Source of the DNA: Poa pratensis
Taxonomy: Eukaryota > Streptophyta > Magnoliopsida > Poales > Poaceae
Direction: 5' to 3'
Length of the DNA stretch: 64,000 bases
NCBI GenBank assembly: GCA_947311845.1
Contig: CAMZMU010000012.1
Location: 6,036,750-6,100,749, forward strand
Part shown: positions 46,128 to 57,090 of the stretch, piece after piece
Layout: every line of letters starts with the position of its first letter
Position numbering within the stretch: the stretch's first letter is position 1
The notes under the pieces: model-generated
Databases searched by the model: none
Seen by the model: the letters and a program-made list of their open reading frames with translations, nothing else
What the model was told of the DNA's origin: nothing
Translations under genes and position numbers: made by a program

Positions 46128-46345
46128 CTGGAGCAACCGGTGCGTCAGCCGGTCCTTCATCTGAGAGCAACGCTTCTCAAACGAATAGGCGAAGCAAGAA
46201 CGACCAAAAAATCATCGACTTCCTTCAACTAAAGCTTTCCAAGATGGAGCAAGAGCTGAAGGATACGAAGGGTGCGCTGGCGGATCTTCAGTCGAGGCCA
46301 TCACTGGCCACTGAGCGGGAGACCTTTTTGCTGGCCGAGTTAGAG
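46128..46345 (+). pseudogene. Extra exon-like coiled-coil fragment at the A/B junction
   Basis: After TTTTGTGTAG the plus strand reads AGATGASAGPSSESNASQTN, then KLSKMEQELKDTKGALADLQ and ERETFLLAELEN, a coiled coil like those of the antisense genes. It lies beyond the apparent end of A's antisense gene, so it is either a further 3' exon or a remnant of another element. It ends abruptly where minus-strand gag begins. Confidence 0.45.
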
Positions 46346-47094
46346 AATGTGAGCTCCCAGCAGTCTTCAGTCGCGTGGTTGTGCCTGTTGTGGTAGACGC
46401 AGAATGGGCGATTGTCTACTTTCTTCTCGCCAGCCGCCGGAGAGGCCTCGCGAGGCTGCTTGGCGTCTGGCTCTACCGCGAGGATGGCGGTGGTCTTGCG
46501 CTTCTCGACAGGCTTCCACCTGCTCCTGGACCCCTCAGGAGGCTCTTCCTCCGTTTCTTGCTTGACGAAGAGGAGGCCCTCTCTTGGCGCACTTGTCCGC
46601 CAGGTCGAAGAGCTTCACCACTGAGGTGAGGGTGTCGTGGATGCCGAGCTTCTCGAGCATCCTGCGGTTTGTGACGCCCTCTCTGAAGGCAGAGATGACG
46701 TGCGAGTCCGGGATGTTCGGAATCTTGTTGCGGACCTGGCTGAAGCGCTGGATGTACCTGCGGAGGGTCTCGTCTGGCTTCTGGCACACCGCGCGAAGGT
46801 CGTTGTAGGTGAGTGCGCGCTCGTACGTGCCCTTGAAGTTGGCGACGAAGACCTTGCAGAGGTCCTCCCATGTGTCGATGGTGTTCTCGGGGAGGTTCAT
46901 GAGCCATGAGAGCACTGAGTCCTTGAGCGCCATGGAGAGCCAGTTGGCCATCACCTTGTCGTCGCCTCCCGCGGCCTGGATGGAGACGGTGTAGAGCTGC
47001 AGGAAGTCCAGAGGGTTGGTCCTAACGTCGTAGCGTGGAGGGAGATCTGGCTTGAACTTCACCGGTCAGACGACGCGGCGCAAGTTGCGGGTGA
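46346..47094 (-). pseudogene. Element B gag core and zinc knuckle
   Basis: VKFKPDLPPRYDVRTNPLDF, DDKVMANWLSMALKDSVLSW and FVANFKGTYERALTYNDLRA form the capsid-like core. RKIPNIPDSH-like RNKIPNIPDSHVISAFREGV and a basic tail follow, ending in a knuckle FCVYHNRHNHATEDCWEL. A TGA stops the frame just before VKFKP where Trp is usual. It is truncated at 46346. Confidence 0.8.
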
Positions 47095-47849
47095 CACTAG
47101 TACAGAACGACACATCGGAAACGGGCCAAAAACCCCTTCGGCAAGGGAGAAAGGGTCCGTGTCCCCGCCTCTGTCACTGATGTGAAGCCTCACAATGGCA
47201 ACGGAGATTTTTATCGTTTGCAATAAGTTTAGCAACAGGCATAATATATAACCGTTGCCTTTAGTCTTTACATCAGATACGGAGATTAGTTTTTGACCGT
47301 TTGTAATGAGGGCTAAAGGAAACAAAAAAAAAAGCCAGTGACGCCTGCTGCACCGTCGACGGAGCCCTGTGGTTCCTGCTTGACGGCCGCCGGTTCTTCA
47401 CCTTCCTCTTCGCCCGGCTTCATTGCGTGGTCTTCTTCTACCTATTTGGTACTGCACAAAAGTCTTGCTCCTGGAGGCGCCGGCTTCAGTGGACCGTGTG
47501 GACGGAGCCCCGCTCCTACGTCTTCACGGCCGCCGCATAGTCTCCAGGTTTCCTCCTCGCCCTAAAGGAGATGAAAAAAAATCAAAATGTAAGCTCCTTC
47601 ATCTCTATACACAAGACAGATGCTTCTTCATCGGCATTACAGAAATATAGAACTAATTACAACTAGAACATAGCCTAAACAATGCCTCATATATAGGTAA
47701 ATTGGACACACAAATTTCAGGGATGGAGCAAGCGAGCCAAGTAGGATGCACAAGATCGATGTGTATTTGTGCATATCACAAGGATCACTAGCGCCATCCC
47801 CGGATCACACGGTGTCACCTAATTTTAATCATCGGCATAACAGAAACAA

Positions 47850-48745
47850 ACCTAAAATCAGAGCAAATGCCTACTAAAAACAGAGCAAATCTATGGATAA
47901 ACAATTAGCTACTTACAACTAGAAAACAACAAAAATCTATGTGGAAACAATGCCTACTAAAAACAGAGCAAATCTATGGACAAACAATTAGCTACTTACA
48001 ACTAGAAAACAGCAAAAATCTATGTGTAAACAATGCCTACTAAAAAGAGCAAATCTATGGATAAACAATTAGCTACTTACAACTAGAAAACAACAAAAAT
48101 CTATGTGTAAACAATGCCTACTAAAAACAGAGCAAATCTATGGACAAACACTTAGCTACTTACAACTAGAAAACAGCAAAAATCTATGTGTAAACAATGC
48201 ATACTAAAAAGAGCAAATCTATGGATAAACAATTAGCTACTTACAACTAGAAACAGCAAAATCTATGTGTAAACAATGCCTACTAAAAACAGAGCAAATC
48301 TATGGACAAACAATTAGCTACTTACAACTAGAAAACAGCAAAAATCTATGTGTAAACAATGCCTACTAAAAACAGATCAAATCTATGGACAAACAATTAG
48401 CTACTTACAACTAGAAAACAGCAAAAATCTATGTGTAAACAATGCCTACTAAAAAGAGCAAATCTATGGATAAACAATTAGCTACTTACAACTAGAAAAC
48501 AACAAAAATCTATGTGTAAACAATGCCTACTAAAAACAGAGCAAATCTATGGACAAACAATTAGCTACTTACAACTAGAAAACAGCAAAAATCTATGTAT
48601 AAACAATGCCTACTAAAAAGAGCAAATCTATGAATAAACAATTAGCTACTTACAACTAGAAAACAGCAAAAATCTATGTGGAAACAATGCCTACTACAAA
48701 CAGAGCAAATCTATGGATAAACAATTAGCTACTTACAACAAGAAA
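47850..48745. repeat. Minisatellite of about 83-bp units, about 11 copies
   Basis: The unit GCAAATCTATGGAYAAACAA...AATGCCTACTAAAAACAGA recurs every 80-83 bp. Copies with GGATAAAC plus AACAACAAA tend to alternate with copies carrying GGACAAAC plus AACAGCAAA, a partly dimeric (higher-order) pattern. Confidence 0.9.
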
Positions 48746-48794
48746 ATAACTATCCTACTGAACTGGGGTCTTACATTAGGCGAGGCGGGCTCGC

Positions 48795-49376
48795 TTAGCG
48801 TCGCCGCCGCGACGGAGCTAGCGCCGGCCTCCCCTGGCGGCGCCTTCCCTCGCCGTGGACCAAAGAGAGGGCTATGGCGGCCCGGAGGTCAGACTGGTAG
48901 ACCGCCTCCTCGGCGCGTTCGACCTGGGTCGAGGCCTCGGAGAGGAGGACCGCCGCCTCCAGATCGGCCTCGCCCTGACGACGCTTGGCGTCATCGCGCT
49001 CGAAATCGGCGCGGGAGAGTTGGCGAGCGATCTCCAGATCACGGTCCTCCTCCTCTTCCTCTTCCTCTTCCTCCTCGTCGGAGGACGAGGACGAGAAGGA
49101 GGAGGAAGACGGATGGCGGCCGGGGTACATCGTCTGGCGGATCTCGCGGTAGCTGCAATGGTGGCCAAATGAGCGGGTGCGGCCGGAGCCTTCGCCGTGC
49201 GGACGAGCGCCAAGGGCGCGGGACCGGCCCGAGGGGGCCGGATCGGCGGCGGCCTGTTCCGCAAGCTCGTCCCGCAACACCAGCTGACGCTGCTGCTGCC
49301 TGAAGGCCCGGAGGGTGGGGCGGCCGCGTCCACGGCCGCGATGGCCGGATCTACCAGCGCTGATGGTGGAAGCCAT
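48795..49376 (-). CDS. 193-residue ORF with three UIM-like motifs and an AT-hook-like tract, inside the CACTA-like element
   Basis: ATG at 49376 (MASTISAGRSGHRG), stop at 48795. No family recognised. Residues 13-20 (RGRGRGRP) resemble an AT-hook. A Ser run and then ten or so Glu/Asp (about 99-112) precede three helices that fit the ubiquitin-interacting motif pattern L-x-x-A-x-x-x-S: DLEIARQLSRAD (about 113), DLEAAVLLSEAS (about 138) and DLRAAIALSLVHG (about 163). The last is the best match. The tail is basic (GRRRQGR). A minus-strand TATA-like CCTATAAGAAC lies near 49459-49469 and AACCCTAGCC is in the leader, so it looks transcribable. It may be a captured host gene piece or the element's own accessory protein; UIM assignment is by eye. 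Confidence 0.55.
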   Translation of the reverse strand: MASTISAGRSGHRGRGRGRPTLRAFRQQQRQLVLRDELAEQAAADPAPSGRSRALGARPHGEGSGRTRSFGHHCSYREIRQTMYPGRHPSSSSFSSSSSDEEEEEEEEEEDRDLEIARQLSRADFERDDAKRRQGEADLEAAVLLSEASTQVERAEEAVYQSDLRAAIALSLVHGEGRRRQGRPALAPSRRRR

Positions 49377-49705
49377 GCGAGAGAGTGGAGAGAGAGGAGA
49401 CTGTGCGGCGGCTAGGGTTGGAAGTGAGACAGTGAGAGAGAGTGAAGGGCATAGTAGGTTCTTATAGGCCGGCTGTCGGGCTGCTTGTAATGGCAACGGA
49501 GATTACGAAACTGTCCGTGTGCGATGAGCCCACATCGGTAACGGAGGTAAACTAACCTCCGCTGCCAACATATATTTCACTATTCACCCGTTGCCTTTGT
49601 TGTGGGCCTGCTTTACGGCCCAGTGCGGGCACGCGGGGGATGTCGCGATTTACCGTCGCCTAACTCCTGCCGTTGCCATAGAGGGGTATCCGATGTGTCG
49701 TTCTG

Positions 49706-50363
49706 GCGGCCTGCAGCTGCAATCTCCTGAACGACACGGTTGTGGCGGTCCCGTTGGCGCTCGATCTCGACGCGCGCATCCGCCGGAGTTCGCTGCACGA
49801 TTTGGCAGTCGTGCGGCGAGGATGCGTGCGACGCGGCGTGGTGGTTCCCCGTCGGTGCTCCAGCTGGAGGAGGCGGTGGCGGAGGCGAAGGGGGAGGAGG
49901 AGCGCCGTCCGCTATGTTCCCTCCGCGTCCGGAGTGGTGCACCAGCGAACAAGAGGGCGCTGGCGTTGGAGTAGGTGCGGCAGGAACGGCGGCGGCGTTG
50001 ATGAGCTCCTCAAGGCGCCCAAGCCAGTTGTCGTGGCCCGCCTGCGTGTGGGCGGTAGCGCAGCAGCTCCTGCGCCATGAGTAGCGCAGTGGCTGGACTG
50101 GGCGCCACCCGGCTCTGCGTGGAGGCGCTCTTGCGCCTGGACGTGTGCTGGGAGGAAGCTCCCTCGCCATCGTCGTCATTGCCGCCGTCGTTGCCGCTGT
50201 CGTTGCCGCCGTCGTCTTCAGGGTGCTCGACGCGTGGCTCGGCGTTGCGCTCCGAAGCGTGGCTGGCGCGTGGGCGACCATGCGGGTTGTTGTTGGCAGC
50301 GGGCTCGGTGGTGGCTCTGCCAGACGTCCATCGGGCGAGACGCTCTGCTCGCGTGTCAGCCAT
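49706..50363 (-). pseudogene. Element B gag N-terminal part
   Basis: ATG at 50363 (MADTRAERLARWTSG), then NPHGRPRASHASERN, Asn/Asp/Gly repeats, TALLMAQELLRYRP, and after a frame change HDNWLGRLEELINAAAVPAA with a poly-Pro run and RVEIERQRDRHNRVVQEIAA. It is cut at 49706 by the CACTA-like element and continues at 47094. Confidence 0.75.
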
Positions 50364-50422
50364 GGCGCGGAGAGGTCGAAGAGCTTGAAGACGTGTCTCA
50401 GCCCCCTACCTGGCACGCCAAA

Positions 50423-51577
50423 TGTCGGAGACTAGTCCCAAGGAACTAGGGGTGTCTCACTGATGCCAGAAATCGAGTAAGGGGCTGAACACGACGTCAA
50501 ACAAATCCTCAACTACCTCGGCGACGATGCTCGTCGAGCTCGGTGAGGAACGACACGACAGAGAGTGAACATGAGCCGCTACCCAGGTTCAGGCCCACCG
50601 TGAGGTGTAAAGACCCTACGTCCTGCTATGTTGTATTGCACTGCTTGGAGAGGTTACAGTACAATGAGCTTGCCGAGGGCTCTTCTATGGCTATGGTGGA
50701 CTATGGTGGAAGGAGCTTCGTCTTCTTCCTTGCAACGTAGCCGACTGGGTGTGGAATGAATCCCTCCCCTCTCTCGGTCGTACACTGCCTCCTTTTATAT
50801 TGCCTCGGTCCTCTTCCCCGAAAAAACCAGGCGGGAAGGGATACCACATGGTGGCTAAGGTGGAGCGCAGTGCACAGCGTCGGGGCGGTTCATGGACATG
50901 GTCCATGGCAGAGAGCACGTCTCCTTGGCAAAAAAAGCCACCGTCCATCCAGGACGATGGGCTGGCGCTGCAGAGGTCCTTGGCGCGCCCCACGGTGACG
51001 TCGGCTTGGAGCGTAGCGGCCGCCGGTCCCCTTATCACCAAAATGGCAATACTGGGAGTCCGCTTTGCTTGCCACAGCTTTGTTGACCGCTTTATACACG
51101 AGAACGACAACTGCGGCGTCGTCGTCATCGCGCGCAGGCGCGCGCGTCACTCTGCGGCAGGCGCAGAGGCCATGTGCTTGCTTCCACTTGAAGGAACCCC
51201 GCGAGGGCTGGGTGCCTCGCCGAGGTTCTGAAGTACTTGACGCCTCGCGAGGGAAGCCTCGCGCAGAGGTGCGCCAGGACTTGGCGATATTCCGGACAGG
51301 AGAGACCCTCCCGAGGGAAAAAGTTCCTCACGAGGCCCGTCAGGCTGATCGCCTGGCCCTTAGTAGAAAAGCTTAGTAGAGTGAATAAGCCCTCTCGAGG
51401 GAAAGATCCCTCGCGAGGCTCGCCAGGCTGAACGTCTGGTCTTTAGCAGAATTCTCCGCAGAGCATCGAGTGCTGTGGCGGGCCGGCCCATGGTACCCTG
51501 GTTTCCACTGGGCCGACAACGACTTGTCATATGTTTGGGTGCTTGACATGGTGATGGGCCTAGGCTGCACTACATCA
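50423..51577 (-). repeat. 5' LTR of element B
   Basis: 1155 bp, plus-strand limits TGTCGGAGACTAG and GCACTACATCA. The primer-binding region adjoins its inner end. A minus-strand TATA box AATATAAAAGG lies at 50791-50801. It cuts the integrase of element C; GAGAG (51578-51582) would be one half of the target duplication. Confidence 0.8.
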
Positions 51578-52740
51578 GAGAGCTTGTGTAGTCCTTCCCT
51601 GGAAAGGATCCTCTGTAGGACAAGGTCGCCTCTGTCAAGCGTGCGGGGTCGAATGTGGCGGCTGTGGTAGCGCCGCATGGCCTGCTGGTACCTGGCCGCG
51701 CGGATCTTGACGTGGCGTCTTGCCTCCTCTAGCAGCATGAGGTCTTCCTCCCTTAGCTCGTCCTGGTTGGCCTCGTTGAAGGCCAACACCCTGGGCGACC
51801 CATGCTTGAGATCGGCGGGGAGGACAGCTTTCGCCCCATAGACGAGGGAGAACGGCGTCTCACCAGTGGGTTTGTTGGGCGTGGTACTGGCGTTAGCCCT
51901 CTCTGCCTGCCCATTGCTTCGTGGGTGGGCGACCGAGGCATAACAGATTTTTGTGCCGAGGTTGGCGTAGTAGGACTTGAACATGCCACTTGTGAACTGG
52001 GAGCCGTTGTCCATGATAATGCGATTGGGGACGCCGAACCTGCACACCAGACCCTTGATGAATTTAACAGCTGACCTTGCCGGGATGGTGCTCACGGCCT
52101 CCACTTATGCCCACTTGGTGAACTTGTCGATGGCGATGTAGAGGTATCGATAACCGCCAACCGCTCGGGGGAAAGGTCCTAGGATGTCCAGCCCCTAGAC
52201 CGCGAAAGGCCATGAAAGAGGAATGGTCTGCAACGTCTGGGTCTGTTGATGAATTTACTTGGCGTGGTACTGGCATGCTTCACAGGTCTTGACGAGTTTC
52301 GTGGCATCTTCAAGGGCAGAGGGCCAGTAAAACCTGTTGTGGAACGCCTTTCCGGCTAGAGTGCGAGACGAGGAGTGGTGGCCACAGTCGCCGCGATGGA
52401 TGTCTGAGAGGAGCTCGTTCCCGTCCTCAACAGACACACACCGCAGAGCGACTCCGTTCGGTTGATGGCGATACAGGACTCCGTCCAGCAGGCTGTAGCT
52501 CTTGGCCTGGCGGACTATCCTTTCCGCCTCGTCGTCATCTTCTGGGAGTATTCTTCTTTCCAGGTAGTCCTGAATTTTGTGACGCCAGTCATCGTTTAGC
52601 GGGTGTGCCGCGAGCAGCAGGCGGTTCATGGGTACGCCCGCATCAGGTGCTCCAACGGCGGGAGGAGGTGGCAATTCTTCGTCACGAGGCGCGTCCTCCT
52701 CGGGAGATGGGGATGCAGATGGTTTCATCAGTCTCTCCTC
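51578..52740 (-). pseudogene. Element C integrase
   Basis: Zinc-binding part GDCGHHSSSRTLAGKAFHNR and CEACQYHAK, then core motifs AIDKFTKW, IMDNGSQFTSGMFKSYYANL and HPRSNGQAERANA giving D, D and E, then LREEDLMLLEEARRHVKIRA. A TAA lies right after AIDKFTKWA and other frame changes follow. The C-terminus is removed by element B's LTR. Confidence 0.85.
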
Positions 52741-53289
52741 GAAGACGCCCGGTCACTGAGGCTCGCGGCGTGCTGCCCTCTTGGCGATGTCGTCGGCCTC
52801 CTGCTTTTCGTTGCGTGGGATATGAGCCAGTTCGATGCCAAGGAACTGTTTCTCCAGCTTGCGCACTTCCTCAAGGTAGGCGGCCATGTGGTCGTCCTTG
52901 GCCTTGTAGCTTTTGTTGGAGAAGTTCACGAGAAGCTGGGAGTCACCCTGGATAATGACTCTCCGGATACCCAAAGCGATTGCCGCCCGGAGCCCAGCGA
53001 GGAGTCCCTCATACTCCGGGATGTTGTTGGAGACCTTGTCGGTGTCCCTGAAGCATAGCTGCACGGCATAGAAGAGCTTGTCCCCAGTGGGCGAGGTGAG
53101 CACGACACCAGCCCCCCCGCCGTTACGGGAGAACACGCTGTCAAAGTTTATTGTCCAGAGGCCTGGAGACACTTTTCCCAGGACGAGGGTCGTCTCCTCT
53201 TCCTTATTTTCTTTGGGAGGTATCGTCCACTCAGCGGTGAAGTCTGCCAGGGATGCGCCCTTGATGGTCCTGGTAGTGTGGAAGTCCAA
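52741..53289 (-). pseudogene. Element C RNase H domain (all four acids present)
   Basis: INFDSVFSRNGGGAGVVL, NNIPEYEGLLAGLRAAIA, IIQGDSQLLVNFSNKSY and EKQEADDIAKRAARRE give the D-E-D-D set on an unbroken frame. It would degrade the RNA strand of the RNA-DNA hybrid. The frame ends at 52753. Confidence 0.85.
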
Positions 53290-55048
53290 CTCGAAAGGCT
53301 GGAGCTCGATACCCCATCGGCTACCCGGTCGGTAGCGTTGGGGTTACGCGGGATCTGCTCCAGCGGAAAAGACGAGACGACCTTGATGGGATGCCCTTGG
53401 AAATAGTGGCGCAGCTTCCTCGAGGCCATGAGGAGAGTGAAGAGTAGCTTCTGCTGTTGAGGGTAGCGCTCCCGAGCGTCGCGAAGCACCGTGCTGACGT
53501 AGTAGACGGGGTGCTCCACGAGGTGTGTGGGGGTTGCAACCCCCACAAGGTCCTGCGCTGTCTCGCTGTTTGTCCTGGTGGGAGCCCCCGAGGGTTTGAG
53601 GGCCGTATCCTCAGGAGGGGAGCCCCCTGCCAAGGTGGCTGGCTGGCCGCCTCCTGAGGGGCTCTCTATGGGTTCCTCGCGCTCGGCGACCAGGACAGCG
53701 CTAGCTGGTTGCGGTGTTGCCGCCAGGTAGAGTAGCAGGCACTCGCGCGGATCAGGAGCTACCAGGACGGGCAGGCTTGCGAGGTACCTATTGAGGTTGA
53801 GGTCCGCGAAAGCGGCATCTGCTTCTGGGTCCACTTGAAAGGTCCTGACTTCTTCATCAGCTTGAAGAATGGGAGTGCCTTTTCACCGGACTTGGAGATG
53901 AAACGCCCTAGGGCGGCCATTCACCCGGTCAGCCGTTGTATGTCCTTGAGGCGCATTGGCGGCTGCATCTCCTCGAGGGCCTTGATTTTATCTGGGTTGA
54001 CCTCGATGCCACGATGAGAGACCAAGAAGCCGAGGAGCTTGCCTGACAGAACCCCGAAGACGCACTTGGCTGGGTTGAGCTTGATGTTGACCTTGCGTAG
54101 GTTCGCCAAAGTCTCTTCTAGGTCGGAGATGAGGGTGTCGCCTTTCCTGGTCTTGACGACGATGTCGTCGACGTAGGCCTCGGCATTTCACCCCATCTGA
54201 ACACCCAGGGCGATACGCATCAGCCTCTGGAAGGTGGCGCCGGCGTTCTTGAGACCGAACGGCATACAAACGTAGCAGTATACGCCGACGGGGTGATGAA
54301 GGCTGTCTTCTCCTCATCCTCCTTGGCCATCTTGATCTGGTAGAGATGGCATCCAAGAAACACAGGAGATCACAGCCTGCCGTGGAATCCACGATCTGGT
54401 CGATGCGCGGCAGCGGGTACGGGTCCTTGGGGCAAGCTTTATTGAGGTCGGTAAAATCAATACAGAGCCTACCCCCTCCGGTGTGCTTGGGGACGACCAC
54501 CGTGTTGGAGAGCCAGTCGGTGTGCACGACCTCCTGAATGACCTTGGCGTCCTTGAGGTTCTCCACTTCCTTGATGATGAATTCTTACTTCTCTAGTGTC
54601 TGCCGTCGAGCCTTTTGCTTCACCGGACGAGCCGTGGGGCAGACAGCCAAGTGATGCTCGATGACCTCTCGAGGCACCCCGGTCATATCGGACACTGTCC
54701 ACGCGAACATGTCCGCGTTGGCTCGGAGGAAAGTGGTGAGCACCTCCTCCTGCTCGGGGACCAGGTTGGCCCCGATGGTAACAGCAGCCCCCGAGCCATC
54801 GGCTTGCAGAGCCACCTTCTTGGTTGCCGTCCGTTCTGGGAGAAGAGCTGCTTCTTCTTCTTGGACGGGCCGGCGAGGAATTGCTCGGGGAAGTAGGTCG
54901 GGGCCACGTCGTCCTCGACGGGATGTGCTTCAGGGGTGCCTTCCGCAGCAACCTTCCACTTCTGGACGGTCGGCTCGAGGTCATCCTTGGGGCCTTCTTC
55001 CTGGACCAGGAGGCGATGAAATCACCCACGAAGGCTTGCCTAGTGGCT
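53290..55048 (-). pseudogene. Element C reverse transcriptase and protease-RT linker
   Basis: From the 5' side: APTYFPEQFLAGPSKKKKQ and ANADMFAWTVSDMTGVPREV, then [75 protein letters not shown] (YVDD) and LNPAKCVFGVLSGKLLGFLV. The connection PVYYVSTVLRDARERYPQQQ lies near 53480. TGA stops occur just before AEAYVDD (about 54190) and near 53920, and a frame change near 54320. Confidence 0.85.
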
Positions 55049-56570
55049 GATGACCCACAAGTATAGTGGATCGCAATAGTCTTCGAGGGAAGTAAAACCC
55101 AAATTTATTGATTCGACACAAGGGAGACAAAGAATACTTATAAGCCTTAACAGCTGAGTTGTCAATTCAGCTGCACCTGGAAAAGCACTAGTAACAGGGG
55201 TGATGTGAAAGCAGCAGTAATATGAGAGCAATACTAACAGTAACAGTAACACAGAGGCAATGGCACACGAAATAGTTGATGGCGTGTATGTGGACCGGAA
55301 AGCAATGATGATGACAGATGGACCGGGGTTCCCAGCTATCTACACTAGTGGTAACTCTCCAAGAACAAGTGTTGGGTGAACAAATTACAGTTGGCAATTG
55401 ATAGAATTGAAATAGCATTAAGACAGAACATCCAGTCTATTAATCATGTAGGCATGTTTTCCATATATAGTCATACGTGCTCGCAATGAGAAACTTGCAT
55501 AACATCTTTTGTCCTACCAGCCCGTTTGCAGCGGGGCCTCAAGGGAAACTACTGGTAATTAAGGTGCTCCTTTTAATAGAGCACCGGAGCAAAGCATTAG
55601 CACTTAGTGAAAACATGTGATCCTCATGTCAAAACCATCCCCTCCAGTTATCCCAGTTGCTGTCACTCCGGGGCCTCGGGTTCCGGACAAGGACATGTGC
55701 AAACAACTTGTAGATACAATCTAAGCAATAATTATAGAGCTTAAATCTAAGATCATGCCACTCGTGCACTAGTGACAAGCATTAAACACAACAAGATTGC
55801 AGCAACAATAACTTCACAAACTTTAATAGATAGACTGATCATAATGTAACAATTCATCGGATCCCAACAAACACAACACCGATTACATCAGATGGATCTC
55901 AATCATGTAAGGCAGCTCATGAGATCATTGTATTGAAGTACATGGGAGAGAGAGTACCAACTAGCTACAGCTAGAACCCATAGTCCATGGGGGAACTACT
56001 CACAAACCATCATGGAGTCGAAGTGGAGGCGGCGTGGTCGATGGAGATGGCTCCGGGGGTCAATCCCCGTCCGGCAGGGTGCTGGAACAGGAACTTCTGA
56101 CCCCCGAAACTTGGTTTTTGGTGGCGGCGGAGCTACGGAACTCTTCTGGAGATATCATCGATTCTTTTAGGGTTTTCACCGCGGAGGCAATATATAGTCC
56201 AAAGGGCGGCGGCTGGAGCGACCCGAGGGGCCCACACCCTACCACGGCGCGGTTGGAGGGGGGCCGCGCTGCCCTAGGGTGTGACGCCCTCCTCGGTCGC
56301 CTCCGTCTCTCCTTCGGACTTCGTGTACGTGTTGGAAAAATAGGAGGTCCTGTCCAGATTTCGTCCAATTCCGAGAATATTTACAGAACAGCTTTTCTGA
56401 AATACAAAAACAGCAGAAAACAGGAACTGGCACTGTGGCATCTTGTTAATAGGTTAGTCCCAGAAAATGCATAAAAATGCTAGTGTATGTAAAACATGTA
56501 ACAATTGGTATAATATCAACATGGAACATCAGAAAAATGCTATGAAGTGTATCAGAAACATGTAACAACT
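55049..56570 (-). mobile_element. Solo LTR in element C, one end rearranged
   Basis: On the minus strand it ends TGTGGGTCATCA like the LTR at 14919, while its first part (GATGTTCCATG..., AACCTATTAACAAGATGCCA) matches the solo LTR at 6462. The expected start TGATACGTC is replaced by TGATACACTTCATAGC with a partial duplication of nearby GTTACATGTTT sequence. It interrupts pol between protease and reverse transcriptase. No clean target duplication was found. Confidence 0.7.
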
Positions 56571-57090
56571 GGCACGGTGATGATGCTGCGGCTGCCCGGC
56601 ATCTTGAGGAGGTTGTACGCCGGGTGAGTAGCCGCCATGAATTTAGGCAAGGCTGGGTAGCCCAGGATGGTGTTGTACGGCAGGTTGATGTCGGCGACCT
56701 CAAAAGTGATGAACTCCGTGAGGAAGTTTGTGACGGTACCGAAGGTCACGGGGAGACGGATCCGTCTGTACGGGTGCTCGACCCCCGGGGCGATCCCCGA
56801 GATAGGATCAGCTGGGATCAGGCGGTCGAAGGGCACCCGGAGCTTTGCGAACGCCTGAATGGAGAGAAGGTTGACACTAGCGCCCCCATCAACAAGTGTC
56901 CTCGCCACTGACACATGGTTGATGGTGGGGGTGCAAACCAACGGGCCGACCTCGACCCCGGTGGCGTCCTCCGGGTGGTCATCGGTGTCGAAGGAGATTT
57001 CGGGCCGTGCCCGTTTGCGTGGTCTGTGTGCCCTGCCGCGAGGCAGAGCGGCGCCTACCACCCTGGTCGGGCGCTTGGTGGCGTGAGCGA
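56571..57090 (-). pseudogene. Element C aspartic protease
   Basis: VARTLVDGGASVNLLSIQAF carries the active-site D-G-G, followed by FTIRLPVTFGTV-like IRLPVTFGTVTNFLTEFITF and ILGYPALPKFMAATHPAYNL. The protease end LKMPGSRSIITVP is cut by the solo LTR. It is directly joined to gag N-terminal sequence on its 5' side. Confidence 0.85.

Larger units (their letters stand above)
21747..46345 (-). mobile_element. Element A: Tat-like Gypsy retrotransposon, truncated, split by element E
   Basis: A 3' LTR (21747-22230) is followed by a polypurine tract and by an antisense gene of the gypsy-type-transposon family, whose 5' region is at 22231-23514 and whose exons lie at 43310-45926. Element E sits between them. 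A's own pol and 5' LTR are missing: at about 46346 the sequence switches to gag of a different element, B. Left target duplication would be CGAGG (21742-21746); its partner was not found. Confidence 0.7.
47095..49705. mobile_element. CACTA-like element, non-autonomous, with minisatellite and one ORF
   Basis: The left end is CACTAGTACAGAACGACACA; the right end is TCCGATGTGTCGTTCTG, its inverted partner, but the last eight bases (TACTAGTG) are missing there. It separates two halves of element B's gag, which fixes its limits. Subterminal GGCAACGGAG motifs occur at both ends. No transposase gene is present. No target duplication is evident, possibly because the right tip was lost. Confidence 0.7.
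46346..51577 (-). mobile_element. Element B: Tat-like Gypsy fragment (5' LTR plus gag), split by a CACTA-like element
   Basis: The 5' LTR (51577-50423) is followed by the primer-binding region TTTGGCGTGCCAGGTAGGGG, gag N-terminus (50363-49706), the CACTA-like insertion and gag core (47094-46346). Everything downstream is missing where the sequence joins element A's antisense region. Gag resembles that of element C (shared NPHGR and TALLMAQELLR), so B and C are related families. Confidence 0.75.

Noticed and set aside
47850..48745. Regular repeats with spacer-like spacing, considered as a CRISPR array
   Set aside because: The whole 83-bp unit repeats, with no unique spacers, and the window is plant DNA.
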